Assembly (NCBI GenBank): GCA_977006965.1
Contig: OZ345369.1
Location: 1,798,001 to 1,862,000 of the forward strand
DNA length: 64,000 nucleotides
Reading direction: 5' to 3'
DNA from: Phymatolithon calcareum
Taxonomy: Eukaryota; Rhodophyta; Florideophyceae; Hapalidiales
A program made the position numbers and the translations under genes. Positions within the stretch are counted from its first letter, which is position 1. Every line of letters begins with the position of its first letter. Under the pieces are notes generated by a model that saw only the letters and a list, made by a program, of their open reading frames with translations, did no database searches and was not told the DNA's origin. Below are positions 39,054-50,145 of this stretch, piece after piece.

Positions 39054-41168
39054 ATGCTGCTGTACGTCGCTGCAGGGCAGGTGTTCACCTCTTTGGAGAA
39101 GGCGGTCGCGGCAGCGAAGGGCAATTCGGATGCTGTAAAATCCTTCTCCGATTTCTTTTCCGCGGAGGAGTTTGCCTCGGGCGGTGCTTGCGATGCAGCC
39201 TCCACTACCGCCGCCTTCCTCGCCGATTCGAAAGATGTCACACCTCCACCCACACAACAGAATGTAATGTGGGCACCCGTACCGGAGACCAAACGCCCGC
39301 GTTTCGACTCACAGCGCAATTTTCAGCCTTTTGAAACACCGCGCTACACCGTTGCTAGCGAACGCATCCGCGCAGCGCTCGCCACCTGGGAACCACATCC
39401 GGACTTTGCCGCATCGCTCACATTCAGCCGCCCACGTGGAGAGGACGGCAAAACGGGCAGCTCTGGTGCACACGTTTATGACGAGCATCAAGAGGCTGCT
39501 CTTTGTGCGGCCATGCGAGGCGAAAGTTTCCTGCTTACGGGAAGTGCCGGTACCGGGAAAAGTTACGTGCTCAAACGTATCATCCGTGAAATGCGGAAGA
39601 GTGGAAAGCGCGTCACCGTCACTGCGAGCACTGGATGTGCGGCCGTTGGTATTCAGGGAAGCACACTACATTCAGCACTGAAATTGGGAATCGGGACTGA
39701 TAGTGTTACCAGGTTGTGCAGCAATATGCGTAGCAAGCGGTTGCAGGCCACACGGGTGGAACTTTTGAATATGAATGTACTTGTCATTGATGAAATATCA
39801 ATGATTGACAAGGAGTTGTTTGAAACCGCGGCGGCTTTGGTGCGCAGCGCGCGATGCAGAGAAAAGTCACATCCAGTTAAGTGCAACCTTTGTCCCCTTT
39901 TCGGCGGCGTGCAGGTCATTGTATGCGGTGACTTTTTTCAGCTCCCTCCGGTGCCGGATCGCAACTCCGTCAAGGAGGTTGAGTTCTGCTTTCAGAGCAA
40001 GGTTTTCAAACGAATTATCACGAGTGTTCATCGTCTTCGTTTGGTGCATCGACAGGACGACTGGCATTTCGTCGGTATGCTCAATGAGCTCCGTCGTGGC
40101 ATTGTCACGCCGAGCACGCAGCGTGTGTTGGCGGCTTGTCGAGTGCCGCCTGGTATTCGACACGAAGAACTTGACGAGCGTGGGAATCCGGTTTGCTTTA
40201 CGAAGCTGTTTCCATATCGTGAGCAGGTACGCCGTGAGAACAACGGATGTTTACAGAAGCTTCATTCACAAGCAGTGCTGTATCAGTGTTCGGTGATGAC
40301 CCAACCAGGAGCAAATCGCCGTGCCGTGGATGCAGGAGTGAAGAATTTGCGAGTGGACGAGATGATCGAATTACGTGAGGGCTGCCGAGTGCTCTGCATG
40401 AAGAACATTGACGTGGCGGGTGGTATCTGCAATGGGTCACCGGGACGTATTGTAGGGTTTTATCCTGCGGAATTATCACAAAACGAGCTTGCCGATCTGG
40501 AGTGGGGTGCTGGCTCGGCGAAGAACGTGGATCGGGACGAGCAGGTTGTTATCCCGGAGGAAAAAGCTTTTCGACCTAACGGCATTCCGGTTTCCAAATT
40601 TGCCATGCGTGCACGGGAGAGAAGTGCGGGCGAAAACGGTGAGTCAAAGCTCAGCGAGATGGCGAATGGGGGTACGGGCAGTGGCGTGGAGTTCATGCGA
40701 AGCAAAGAGGGAATTCTGCGACCTGGTGGATCCAAAATGCTAGATGATCCAGCCAAGGAGGGTCGACGGCTGCTCAAAAAGGCAGCATTACACCCGACGC
40801 TGGGCGTTCCATGGCTCAAAATGTCGCCAGTTGTAGTACCTGTGGTGGAGTTTGACAATGGGGTCACACGGCGTATCTTCCCGGAAGTGTGGGAGATCCG
40901 TGCGGCGAATGGAAACATCGAGGCTCGGATGACGCAGATACCGTTGTCGCTCGGATATGCATTGTCGATTCACAAGTCTCAGGGGATGACACTTGCGCGA
41001 GTGCAGGCGGATCTTGGCGGGGCATTCGATTGCGGACAGGTTTATGTGGCGCTTAGTCGGGTGTCGTCAATTGATGGGCTGCGGTTGCCAAGTTTTGATG
41101 CAAGAAAGGTTTTGGCACATAGAGCGGTTAGGGATTTTGAGAAAGAGCTCGATAGCACGAGTCATTAA
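39054..41168 (+). CDS. PIF1-family DNA helicase
   Basis: From the ATG at 39054 this is 704 residues. Helicase motifs appear in order: Walker A LLTGSAGTGKSYVLKR (about 161-176), motif Ia TASTGCAAVGIQGSTLHS, Walker B VLVIDEISMID, motif III GGVQVIVCGDFFQLPPV, the PIF1 signature region around EVEFCFQSKVFK, and the C-terminal YALSIHKSQGMTL and YVALSRV. PIF1 proteins are 5'-3' helicases that unwind G-quadruplexes and act in nuclear and mitochondrial DNA maintenance. Residues 1-135 are a variable extension. An unusual insert (about 500-590) separates motifs IV and V. No introns are seen. Confidence 0.93.
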   Translation: MLLYVAAGQVFTSLEKAVAAAKGNSDAVKSFSDFFSAEEFASGGACDAASTTAAFLADSKDVTPPPTQQNVMWAPVPETKRPRFDSQRNFQPFETPRYTVASERIRAALATWEPHPDFAASLTFSRPRGEDGKTGSSGAHVYDEHQEAALCAAMRGESFLLTGSAGTGKSYVLKRIIREMRKSGKRVTVTASTGCAAVGIQGSTLHSALKLGIGTDSVTRLCSNMRSKRLQATRVELLNMNVLVIDEISMIDKELFETAAALVRSARCREKSHPVKCNLCPLFGGVQVIVCGDFFQLPPVPDRNSVKEVEFCFQSKVFKRIITSVHRLRLVHRQDDWHFVGMLNELRRGIVTPSTQRVLAACRVPPGIRHEELDERGNPVCFTKLFPYREQVRRENNGCLQKLHSQAVLYQCSVMTQPGANRRAVDAGVKNLRVDEMIELREGCRVLCMKNIDVAGGICNGSPGRIVGFYPAELSQNELADLEWGAGSAKNVDRDEQVVIPEEKAFRPNGIPVSKFAMRARERSAGENGESKLSEMANGGTGSGVEFMRSKEGILRPGGSKMLDDPAKEGRRLLKKAALHPTLGVPWLKMSPVVVPVVEFDNGVTRRIFPEVWEIRAANGNIEARMTQIPLSLGYALSIHKSQGMTLARVQADLGGAFDCGQVYVALSRVSSIDGLRLPSFDARKVLAHRAVRDFEKELDSTSH

Positions 41169-42169
41169 ACTTCATGCAGTTCTTGTGTCCTTCGCAGTCT
41201 ATACTTTTTGCCGTAGTAAGGTTCTTGTTCTGTGCTTTCCGCCCGTGGAATGGTGGGCTACCGGTCACTAAAGGAAGATGTCAGCTTTCACAACTTTAAA
41301 AGTTGTACTGTGGGTCGAGGCAGAGTTTAGATCTCGATCGAAATTCATCCTTGATCCCTGTGCTCATTACTCGTCCCCCCCCCGAGAAAAAGGCAATAGA
41401 TAAGTCAATGCCAAAGGCCCAAGGCTCCGCGACCAAGATCTAGAGACCGGTCTGCGGGACGTTCCGCTCTTGGTGTTCTGAAGAATTTTTTTTTCTCGAC
41501 TGAAGTCTGTTGCACGACCGAAAAAGTACTGTACTGTATGAGTACTGTAGTGATTCCACTGCCCAACAATGGAACTGAGTGCCACTACAAAAATCCACAA
41601 CGGCGTGATGCATGTATGAGCCTCGCAAATCTATTCGGCATCAATAGCACCAGACAACAAAATATAGACTTTTTCCAAGTATTCTTCTTCGAGTGTTTTG
41701 AGAGATTCAGAAATCTTAAACTCGAGGTGGTTTCTTCCACATGTTCATGGATTGCACTAATTGATTTCTGGGGAAATTCGCTAAATGACCAAGTGGGGAA
41801 ATTCACTAAATAGGCACCTCTAGCCAAACCTACTACTCGTCCGGTTCCGCAGAACACTCTATCACCTCCTCGTATTCGCCTAAACTCACAACGCTCCCGC
41901 ACTAACCACTCTGAAGTCATGGAAATGAAGGAGGTCGTGCCACAGGTGGGCGACTACACTGGATCAAGCAAGCTTTGACGACGTTGTCAACGTTGTGATC
42001 TCCCAAAACACGTCGATGGGCAAGGCGCACCTCGTGGCGAAGCGCAACAAGTAGCGCCTTACGCTCATCTGTAGCCAGCTCACAGCTTGCGCCTTTCGCG
42101 TAAATGTCCGCGTGCTGCCGAGCGTCCGCGGCGTCAGGATCACCAAGCCTTCCGGACATACTGTGAAGT
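41169..42169. other. intergenic, no supported gene
   Basis: The phrase GGGGAAATTCRCTAAAT occurs twice in tandem (41770-41811). GTACTGTACTGTA is at 41526-41550. The minus-strand ORF 41964-42332 overlaps the inverted repeat on its right and has no recognised domain. Confidence 0.45.
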
Positions 42170-42291
42170 CAGTCAGCGCGGGCACCCGCCGCGCGAGTAT
42201 CTCCGTCCTGAACTGGCGCTCCCTGGAGGAGCCTCCAGGGACCCCCAGTTCAGGACGGAGATACTCGCGTGGCGGGCGGCCGTGCTGACTG
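42170..42291. repeat. 122-bp GC-rich inverted repeat
   Basis: The arms start CAGTCAGCGCGGGC and end GCCGTGCTGACTG. They share a long perfect core (GCGAGTATCTCCGTCCTGAA, 20 bp) and also CCCTGGAGG/CCTCCAGGG around a 2-nt centre. The arms are about 58 nt with few mismatches. It is GC-rich compared with its AT-rich surroundings. Confidence 0.85.
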
Positions 42292-43419
42292 AATTTATCG
42301 GCACAAATGTCAGAGAGAGTACTGTAGCGCACACGGCAAATTTTCTGTCGCAGAGTGCTCTGTGGAACGGATAAAAGTGGTACTGTAGGTGTGGCTAGCT
42401 AGGGGTGTCTATTTAGCGAAAATGTTCCTACTTTTCGGGCCATTTAGGCAACTTCCTCCTTGATTTTTCGTATGTAGTAGGGGCTGAAATGCATGATTTC
42501 CTCCGGCAGTGCACTAAATACTACCGCTTTTTGTTGCTCGGTTCTCGAGCAGGACATGCACACGTACTTGGAGTACATTACTCCTAAAACTTGATGACTT
42601 GGTTAGCAGGCAGGGCAGACGTGCTGCCATACTTGCACGTCAAGAAGCACCGGATGAATCAAGTCGAGTCAGTCTTGGAGCTTCGAACGACAGCCAGGCA
42701 GCCAGCTAAGCTCTTTCGTCCTTTCGTGTCAATAATGCAAAGCTTATCAATGCATTTCTTGAAAAGCAAAGCGAAAATAGAATGATACGGTGGATCCTGT
42801 CATCTTCAGATGCCTAGTACAATGTGGCGGCCATGGAATGCATTTCGCCCGTTTAGAATACAACGTGCATTTCAACGAGATGATAAGCATTGAAATCATG
42901 CATGCATTTCTTTCTCCTTCATCCATTACATTACCGCGACTGCATCTCGTGTGATTGCTCATTCAAGCGTTAAACTGTACACACTTGTGCGTGCGTGCGT
43001 GCGTTACCTCCGAAGATGCGACAGCGAAGTCATCTCGAGCGCGCCGTGCTTATCAGATCTCCTGTCTTTCCGTTACAGACAGCTTCTGTGCCCCTACTGC
43101 TTGCGTCCACTGCATCCACTACCTCAAGAGATACAGTACAGTATAAGCCATAGATACGGTACCGCGCGCAACGGTGCAGACTCGAGAGGTTTGACCAACC
43201 GACCTGTATCTTGCGAAAATTCTACAAATCTTCAATTCAAAGTCGTTCCTCCGTCTTCTCCGACCTCTTTTTGTCCAAAATCTGGTTTACATTACATTAG
43301 TAATACCGCCACAACAGCATTCCCGCTCAAACTGCACGACTTATCCATCCCTGCACGCGTGTGTGTGTGTGCAATTCCTTCAAAAACCACTATTCCACTC
43401 CGTCCTGTCCGTTAATTCA
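42292..43419. other. intergenic, no supported gene
   Basis: This is AT-rich DNA. 43133-43145 carries ACAGTACAGTATA and a (GT)n run is at 43359-43370. The ORF at 42951-43415 (+) lacks motifs. Confidence 0.45.
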
Positions 43420-44670
43420 TTAAAAAACAATACCCTCTCGCTGCAATTCCTTCGCCGTCTTCTGCGAAGTATACTTCCTAGGATACGCCGCAACACTCGC
43501 TTTCGCCAACGCCCTCGACCAACTAGCAAGCATATCATTACTAGCCAGAAAGAAGCACAACGGTCTTCTAGCACCCACACAAAACACAACAACCTTCCTT
43601 TGTCCCTGACTAATTTTCACAAACGAATGTTGCACATCCACCATCCACAACTGCTTATTCAAATCCCTTGTATAACAAACCAATTCACTCCCAATAAGCC
43701 TCAAAAACCTCGTCCTCCTCAACCCCGGCACATGACCCGTCTTGCAGTAACTCTGCTGCTTCACAAATTGCGCCTCCACCCCCGGCACAAACTGACTCTT
43801 CTTCTTCCTCCCCCCACTCTTCCCCGTCCACACCGGCGCACTCGCCCTCCCCGCTCCACGCGCCGCCCTTGCCCCAAGACTCGTCCGTCCGGGCTGCACC
43901 GTCGCGGCGCGCAACGGCGCCCGTCGCTCCCCGCGCTCCGACCGCTCGGCCGGGACGCGCTGGCGGCGAACACGCGGCTCAATCATCTCGGCCTCACTGG
44001 CGAACGTGACACCCTTCATGGGCGCCACGTCGTTTCGGGAACCTCTGCACGGTCGCTGCTGCGCACGGTTGTCGAAAAACCCCTCACTCACCCGTGGTTC
44101 AACAGGCTGTTCCTCGTTCCTCCTCTCCATCTCCATCGCGCGCGCCCGAGACGCGTCCGCCAGCGCCGGCGCAGCCCACACGTGGTCGTCGTGCGTGATG
44201 AGGTAGTCGTCGACGTCGAACAGCGTGCCGGCCGAGGCGCCGCTCACAAACCATTTCGACGTGCTTGCAGGGTCGGCCTGCGAGCGCATGGTGGTGCGAT
44301 ACATGTCGCGACGACGGCGCCGGCCATCGCTGCGCGAGCTGTGGCCGCTCGCGCACGTGCTGCCGCTTGTGTTTGCCATCGTCCGGTCGGCACTGATGTG
44401 CGCGAGCGCGACGCGAGGCGAGACGCGGGGGAGGGGCGGGGATTCGAGGGCGGATGGGGGGTCGTCGCGCGCGAAGACGGGGAGATGCGCGCCGCTCAGG
44501 TCGGCGGTGGGCACGATGCGACCGCTGCGTTTGCGCGTGTCGTCCAGGGCGTGCGATAGTTCCGTGGAGAAACGGGTTAGGGTGGCTAGGGCGTCGCGCA
44601 TGGTGTCCCGCGGGGGAGGGGTTGGGGATTCATGGCGGTGCGGCATGGCGGGAGATAGATAGTTCTGCAA
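43420..44670 (-). CDS. PH-domain protein with long disordered N terminus
   Basis: This is a 416-residue ORF. The C-terminal 110 residues have the layout of a pleckstrin homology domain: KTGHVPGLRRTRFLRLIGSE, then LVCYTRDLNKQLWMVDV, then VFCVGARRPLCFFLASND, ending with the conserved Trp of the last helix (MLASWSRALAKA). PH domains bind phosphoinositides or proteins at membranes. The first 290 residues are Arg-, Ala-, Ser- and Pro-rich without a recognised domain. The overlapping plus-strand ORF (43363-44559) has a Pro/Arg/His/Thr-rich composition typical of an antisense reading and is rejected. The start is uncertain; Met24 (44601) is an alternative. Confidence 0.7.
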   Translation of the reverse strand: MQNYLSPAMPHRHESPTPPPRDTMRDALATLTRFSTELSHALDDTRKRSGRIVPTADLSGAHLPVFARDDPPSALESPPLPRVSPRVALAHISADRTMANTSGSTCASGHSSRSDGRRRRRDMYRTTMRSQADPASTSKWFVSGASAGTLFDVDDYLITHDDHVWAAPALADASRARAMEMERRNEEQPVEPRVSEGFFDNRAQQRPCRGSRNDVAPMKGVTFASEAEMIEPRVRRQRVPAERSERGERRAPLRAATVQPGRTSLGARAARGAGRASAPVWTGKSGGRKKKSQFVPGVEAQFVKQQSYCKTGHVPGLRRTRFLRLIGSELVCYTRDLNKQLWMVDVQHSFVKISQGQRKVVVFCVGARRPLCFFLASNDMLASWSRALAKASVAAYPRKYTSQKTAKELQREGIVF

Positions 44671-46407
44671 CGCCGTGGGGGAAGGCAGGGGGGAAGAGGG
44701 ACTGGGATTCGAGGATGTGAATAGCGTGCCGCAGTTGGGATGTTACATAGGGGTGGGGGGGATGGACTCGTGGAGTGTGGAGGGTTCGCCGTGAATGCGC
44801 AATAAGGGTGTTGGATGGCACCGCGCGCGCGGGGGAATTATCAATGGGAAGGGACTGTGCCCTTTGTTGTTGGAGGGGTCGCATGTGGGTGCATTGGCGG
44901 GAGAGATTTGTTTGAAACGTTTCGTAACCAATTCGACACCTGCATGCAGTGCAGACCCCTTCCGGCGGGAAAACGACGTAGATACTGTGTTAAGAGCTGA
45001 GTGGTTATTGGATGCTGACATAAATAGGCTGAAACTGGGTTTGGGAAGTGATGTTTGTCATATTGGAGATGGAGGAAATCGGTCAAAGGGAATGACAGCG
45101 GACCCTGATGTGCCCCGCGGGGCTGATATCAGACGTGTATTTCATAGGATGTGGATTGCAACGAGATTGTAGCTACATTTTTGGACGATTCGTAGGTAGA
45201 GCGTAGGATGGATGGATGAATGTTTGGATCGGTCCAAGATACTGTACGCTTGTTCGATGTGATGACACGACTGCCCTGACCGACCGATCATCCTCCCGAG
45301 GAGCTCGTTGCTTCTTCTCGACTTCGAAGACGTGTTCGAAAAGTTCGAACACAACATACTGTATGTCTGTCTATTTTCAGAGCTCTGGAATAACGGACTG
45401 GACCACGCTCTCCTGTCCTGCGCTTGGATGGAGCGGACGAAGTACAGTAGCGGTACATCCGTCATCGTGCTGCGCGTGCGCAAAACAGATTGAGTTCCAG
45501 TGAAGATCCGGGGACGGAAGGCACATAGACCAACTAGAAATTTTGCATCATGCAATTCTTCGCGCAGGTCTATAGTATCGATCATCGAGATACGTTTTTT
45601 ACTGTATTTTGGAGCTCACGAATTGGGAATACCCACAGTTGGCAATGTCCTGTCCGGTGACTGCGTGGGCAGCTGAGGGTGGGAGATTCACTCCGTCATA
45701 CTATACATCGTGTACTGCACTTGATTTGCTGAAAATACATGATTTGATTGATCCGCTACAAAGTGATAGATAGATAGATAGATAGATAGATACAGTAGAT
45801 AGGGCACAGCTGCAGCCGTGAATTACCAATTATTGGTAATTCACATTCCCTAAATTACTAGATTTTAAAATCTTGTACGGTAGGGAATTCAAACAATTAA
45901 TGTTCTCTATTGCATCTTTTTGATAGCTGCCCTGCGGTATCATACTGTACTCTCTAATAGGGCGTGGAGAGGAACGAAGATTGTGGTATTCATCTTTTGA
46001 AATAGATTTAACATGAACACCAGAATCTCAAGCCCCAGCTGCGAGCAGAAAAACACGGAATATCAAAAGCAGTTATGATACTTGATTTTGATTGAGCAGC
46101 TGCTCTTGACAGAATATTATTCCGGCCAATATCCTTTTTATGGCCTCAAGTGTCCCCTCGCACAAGGGGCCATTGGCCTTCCTGATCAGGGGGGCCACCT
46201 AGGGCCAACCCGTTTGACCCGGTTATCTACATATGTCATAGCATTCTGATTTCGACTTGTACTGTGTTGTGCTGGAAACTATCATCAGCAGCGCGGCACC
46301 GGCGCCTGGGTTCCCTCTTTCTTGTCTTCCTACATACCATGGAACACTATTGACTTCTGTGCCATCATTTTATTGAACAAGTAATAAAAAACAGATCCTC
46401 CTCAAAT
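44671..46407. other. intergenic with microsatellites
   Basis: A GATA run (about 7 units) is at 45768-45795. ATTACCAATTATTGGTAAT at 45823-45841 is a palindrome. No gene is supported; ORFs at 44795-45585 overlap each other in several frames without motifs. Confidence 0.5.
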
Positions 46408-46484
46408 GCGCAGTACAGGTAGTACAGTACAGTAGAGTAATTTTTTTTAAAAAATTACTGTACTGTACTGTACTAAATCTGCGC
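46408..46484. repeat. 77-bp hairpin with TACAGTA arms
   Basis: The arms read GCGCAG, then TAGTACAGTACAGTAGAGTA and poly-T on the left, against poly-A, ATTACTGTACTGTACTGTAC and CTGCGC on the right. It is near-perfect apart from one mismatch in the core and an unpaired stretch next to the outer 6-bp stem. Confidence 0.7.
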
Positions 46485-46736
46485 GTCCGTCACTTCATGG
46501 ATGCAATTTACTTTTTTAAAGAAACATTGCTTCCAGGAGGTGACAAACGAAGCACGGGGATGAAATCAATCAACTGCTTACTGTAAATTTTTTGTTCTGC
46601 TGAACTTTTATTTTTATGATTACATTGAAATCCAAGGTGGTGATAGGCGAAAACCGTTACATTGTCGACCTAGACGCTCTGTGATTGGGTAATGTTTTGT
46701 TCGAACAATTGAAGAGGTTAACCTGGAATATATATA

Positions 46737-47134
46737 CAGTCAGACCTCGATAAATGGAACCTCTTTTTTAGAATAACCTCGGTTAGCAGCATAATCGAGT
46801 GCTCCACGAATACCGTATCCGCCTAAATTTAACGAAAATTAAAGGATTCTTGAATATTTGATAGGAGCATTACTTCATGTTCGAGGTCACGGGGCATACC
46901 TTAAATTTTGTTATAATTTTGTTTAGCGTACACGGAGCATATCCTCACTCATAGAATACTGTAAGTACTTTTCATGTTTATCCTGCCATTGGCATACAGT
47001 ACAGTAGAATATGGCTACTGTTCGGCACACGTGTGATCCAAAACTTATGATTCAAAATTCGACTTGAGAATAACCTCCATTTTGAGAATATTGGACCATT
47101 CCACATTGCCCATCCATTTATCGAGGTCTGACTG
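46737..47134. mobile_element. pogo/Tc1-mariner-type MITE (398 bp)
   Basis: The ends are perfect 22-bp terminal inverted repeats beginning CAGTCAGACCTCGATAAATG. They are flanked by TA on both sides (46735-46736 and 47135-47136), the target duplication of the Tc1/mariner superfamily. CAGT...ACCTCG ends are typical of the pogo branch. There is no transposase; the interior is AT-rich with a second ATAACCTC motif near each end (46772 and 47070). Mobilisation would need a related transposase elsewhere in the genome. Confidence 0.85.
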
Positions 47135-47136
47135 TA

Positions 47137-49335
47137 TATATATGCAATTTCAATTAAAATCGCACTTTATAAACTGCAATAATTGCAGTTGTAAACTGCA
47201 TGAATTAACTGAAATATGTATAGCAGTCTCGAAAATCAACTACTTTGAAGTGAGTGCTACTGTACAGTACTGTAGTCGAATTCAATCCAGAATATTAGCA
47301 TAGTGCCTATGAAGACAATGATAGATGGTATGGCAGCGGGAAAATAAGGTGTAGATACGACGTCATGAGAGACACGGATACACTAGTTGATCTTTACAGT
47401 AAAGAGCTCGCACGTTTTTGCAAAGTCCGGGAGAACGATCGTTCTCAGTAGTGTTCGAACACTACTGTACTGCACTGTATAGTACAATTCCTTATTGAAG
47501 AGGCGAAAATGTTTCTTTGGTCGACTTTTTGCAGATGACGTTGAACGTATCCAGAACTCGGCATCTTCCCGGCAAAATCGATCGCCGAATGTTTCAAAGT
47601 AGAGCAAGGACGATACTGTACCCTGCTGTACTGTAGACTATGAGCAACGTTATTTCCGTGGCGATGCTCCCCTGGCACGTTGTAATGCTGCCGCAAAAAA
47701 ATGGACGTCCTTTCAAAAAACCTCATTTGTTTGAAAACGTTTCTGTCTCTCTTTTCCCAAAAGCAATTGAAAGTTCAGCTGATGTATTGTATTTTGAGCG
47801 CCGTTAGAAAATATTCTCATTTTATTAGACGTATGGAGCTGGGCCTTATCCACCAAACTGCCAGAGCCGTGTCGCCTCTCTGGCCCTGTTCGGCCCTGCC
47901 GGTCCAGACGAGATGTCGCTCTGAGTATATGTGTGACACGTGGAAAGCAACACTGACGGGTGCCCGCCATTCCTGTGCAACGACCCACCGTGCGCTGTGT
48001 TTCGATCTATCGCCGTCACCACCACAATCGACGCCCCACTCCACGGCGCTGAGAGAGATTGACGGCGCCCCTCCGGCGCAATAGTTTCCCGCCCGCAACA
48101 TATTGCGCTCAGGACCTCTCTTGTCTAGACATTTTTTTGCTGTAGGTGGCCGGCAGTGTTGCTCTCACTCCTCCACGGTGGCTTGGGAAGCGCTCCAAAC
48201 CCTCATTTCAGTCTGGGCGTCTACGTGGCCTCACAAATGTACATTTGATACCGACAGGACTCTGCCTTTTTTCTTTCTTTCTTTCTTTAATGCAGAATGC
48301 GTTAATTAACGTCAGAACTAACCCTAGAGTAAGTTCTCATTGTTCAAATATTGGAGTATCTCTACGGGTCTCTCCCTGCGCAGATTTTCTACCGTTTTGT
48401 CTCGCACTCTTCCGATGAATTTTCGTCCAGAGGCAGTCCTCCCAGAACAGTGTAGCATGAGGTGCTCCACTGGCCTTTTTTCTGGCTGCCCATCTCACTT
48501 TGCTGATTTGTCCATCGGAGCTCGTCTCCTTCCGCTTTCGGAAAGTAAAAACGAATGACTGTCTGAACTTTTTCCTTTCCCCCACTTCTTTCACGTTTGG
48601 CAAGGTATTCCTGTCGTGCGGAAGTTGAGAGCCTGAGAACTTTTGGTTTATATTTATTCACGTGGCGAGCACAATATGTGAACCGCATTAATAGCAAAAT
48701 AGAGGCCGGTATGCGGCACATGGATTCCTCCAACGTTTCGAGCAGACCCTCGATAGACGCCACGGTCCATCCCTGCGATTCAGTCTACTCCACATTTACT
48801 GAGACGGAGGGGCAGTCGCAATGCGTTGGAGCGGGGCGAGGGTGGGAATGGGATCGCAGCACGACGGGGAGCGCTGGCTATGGAGAGAAGAAATGGCAAT
48901 AGGGGCGCAGTACAGTAGTTCACTGTTGTCGCACTTAAGTATTTAACACACGAAGTATTGTTTTCCACATGTTAAAAACTCAGATCGTCCTCTGTCGGGA
49001 TTGGCCCGGGCCTGTAGACTCAGGGGCTACACCGCGCTGGCCGTATACTTTGGTATAGTCAAGTTTGATCATGTCTAATCTTGAGCTGCCATTTTGACGT
49101 CCGATTTGGGCGACGCGGTATCACGTGAGACCCGCCCGACACATCTCCCCCCACAAGACCATCTCTTCCTGCATCGCCGACAAGCACACGTCGGGAAAGT
49201 AGATCAGGAGAAACCAAGCCCGTATTGTGAAGACAAGATTCTGGATCCCCTATGCGTTCCCTCTCCAGTGACGGCACAGAATGAGCCTGAATATTTTCAT
49301 GTGGTATTAGCACATGGCGACACTGAAAGGGGTCC
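47137..49335. other. intergenic, short repeats
   Basis: TACTGTAC-type motifs are at 47258-47275, 47462-47485, 47612-47637 and 48909-48918. A CTTT microsatellite is at 48272-48289. Overlapping ORFs (for example 47701-48084 and 48389-48763) have no recognised domain. Confidence 0.45.
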
Positions 49336-50145
49336 CTAAGGCATTCGCAAAAAAGGAGATAGCCGTATATCGCGATGAAGCACGATATGATAAGACTTTG
49401 TACTGTCTACTACGGAGAACACTATGTGTCTTCGTCTTGAAATGAACAAATCTGAGAGAAAGTGCATGAAGAATAGCTTGATCGAAGACAATTGGAAATC
49501 AGCGGGCCCGTCGGACCGGTCACATAGAAGGGAAGCGCTGCTTGATTCATTTTTAGTCGCACATAGTCGAGGACTACGAGGTCTGGTGAGGAGAACGGGA
49601 CGCTTTCGAAACCAATTGGTCCTCTTGACTATGACAGACAGGACAGCCACAAGCCTTAATTGGAAACTGTTGGTGGTCGAATTAAAGAGACTAAAGTGCA
49701 CTTTAGCCACCGTAAAACCACTCATTGACCTCGACGACAATATTTCGGGTGAGTCATCAGGCCTTTTTATACAGCTAAATGACTGGCATAAAGGGCTTTC
49801 TCAAGACTCACACGTTACTCGAGCAAGCTTTCTGGAAGTACAACCAACTCCATATTTGAGTTCTTCATTGATGAATAAATCGTTGAGTCTGTACCTGTGG
49901 AGCGTTTGGATGGTGTTTCTAACAACGGCATCCGTCACCGATGCAAACATAGCTTCAATGGATTTCGCTACTGCGTTACCGAAAAGACAAAAAACCAAAA
50001 ATTCCACTCCAAGAAGGGCTAGCCGACTCACGAGCACACGTTTGGTGTCGCATGTAAAGACATGGCCGGCATGAACGGATTCTTTGGCGTCCGAGGCTGT
50101 CCGGAATGCATCAACCGAGTCTCTTGACGCCCTAGCCGATCAATA
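49336..50145 (-). CDS. possible intron-containing gene, unrecognised
   Basis: The minus strand has protein-like stretches: RDSVDAFRTASDAKESVHAG then TKRVLVSRLALLGVEFLVFC and SIEAMFASVTDAVVRNTIQT (50120-49801). These run to a strong donor-like GTGAGT at about 49811. Further left, SDGPADFQLSSIKLFFMHFL runs to a stop at 49336. A single continuous frame is not available, so introns are required if this is a gene. An overlapping 216-codon plus-strand ORF (49424-50074) is the alternative. No family is recognised. Confidence 0.3.

Noticed and set aside
43363-44559. 398-codon plus-strand ORF
   Set aside because: It is antisense to the PH-domain gene; its composition (Arg, Pro, His, Thr) is typical of a GC-rich shadow frame and it has no domain.
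49424-50074. 216-codon plus-strand ORF as a gene
   Set aside because: It has no recognisable domain, and its antisense reads as well or better; left open as an alternative.
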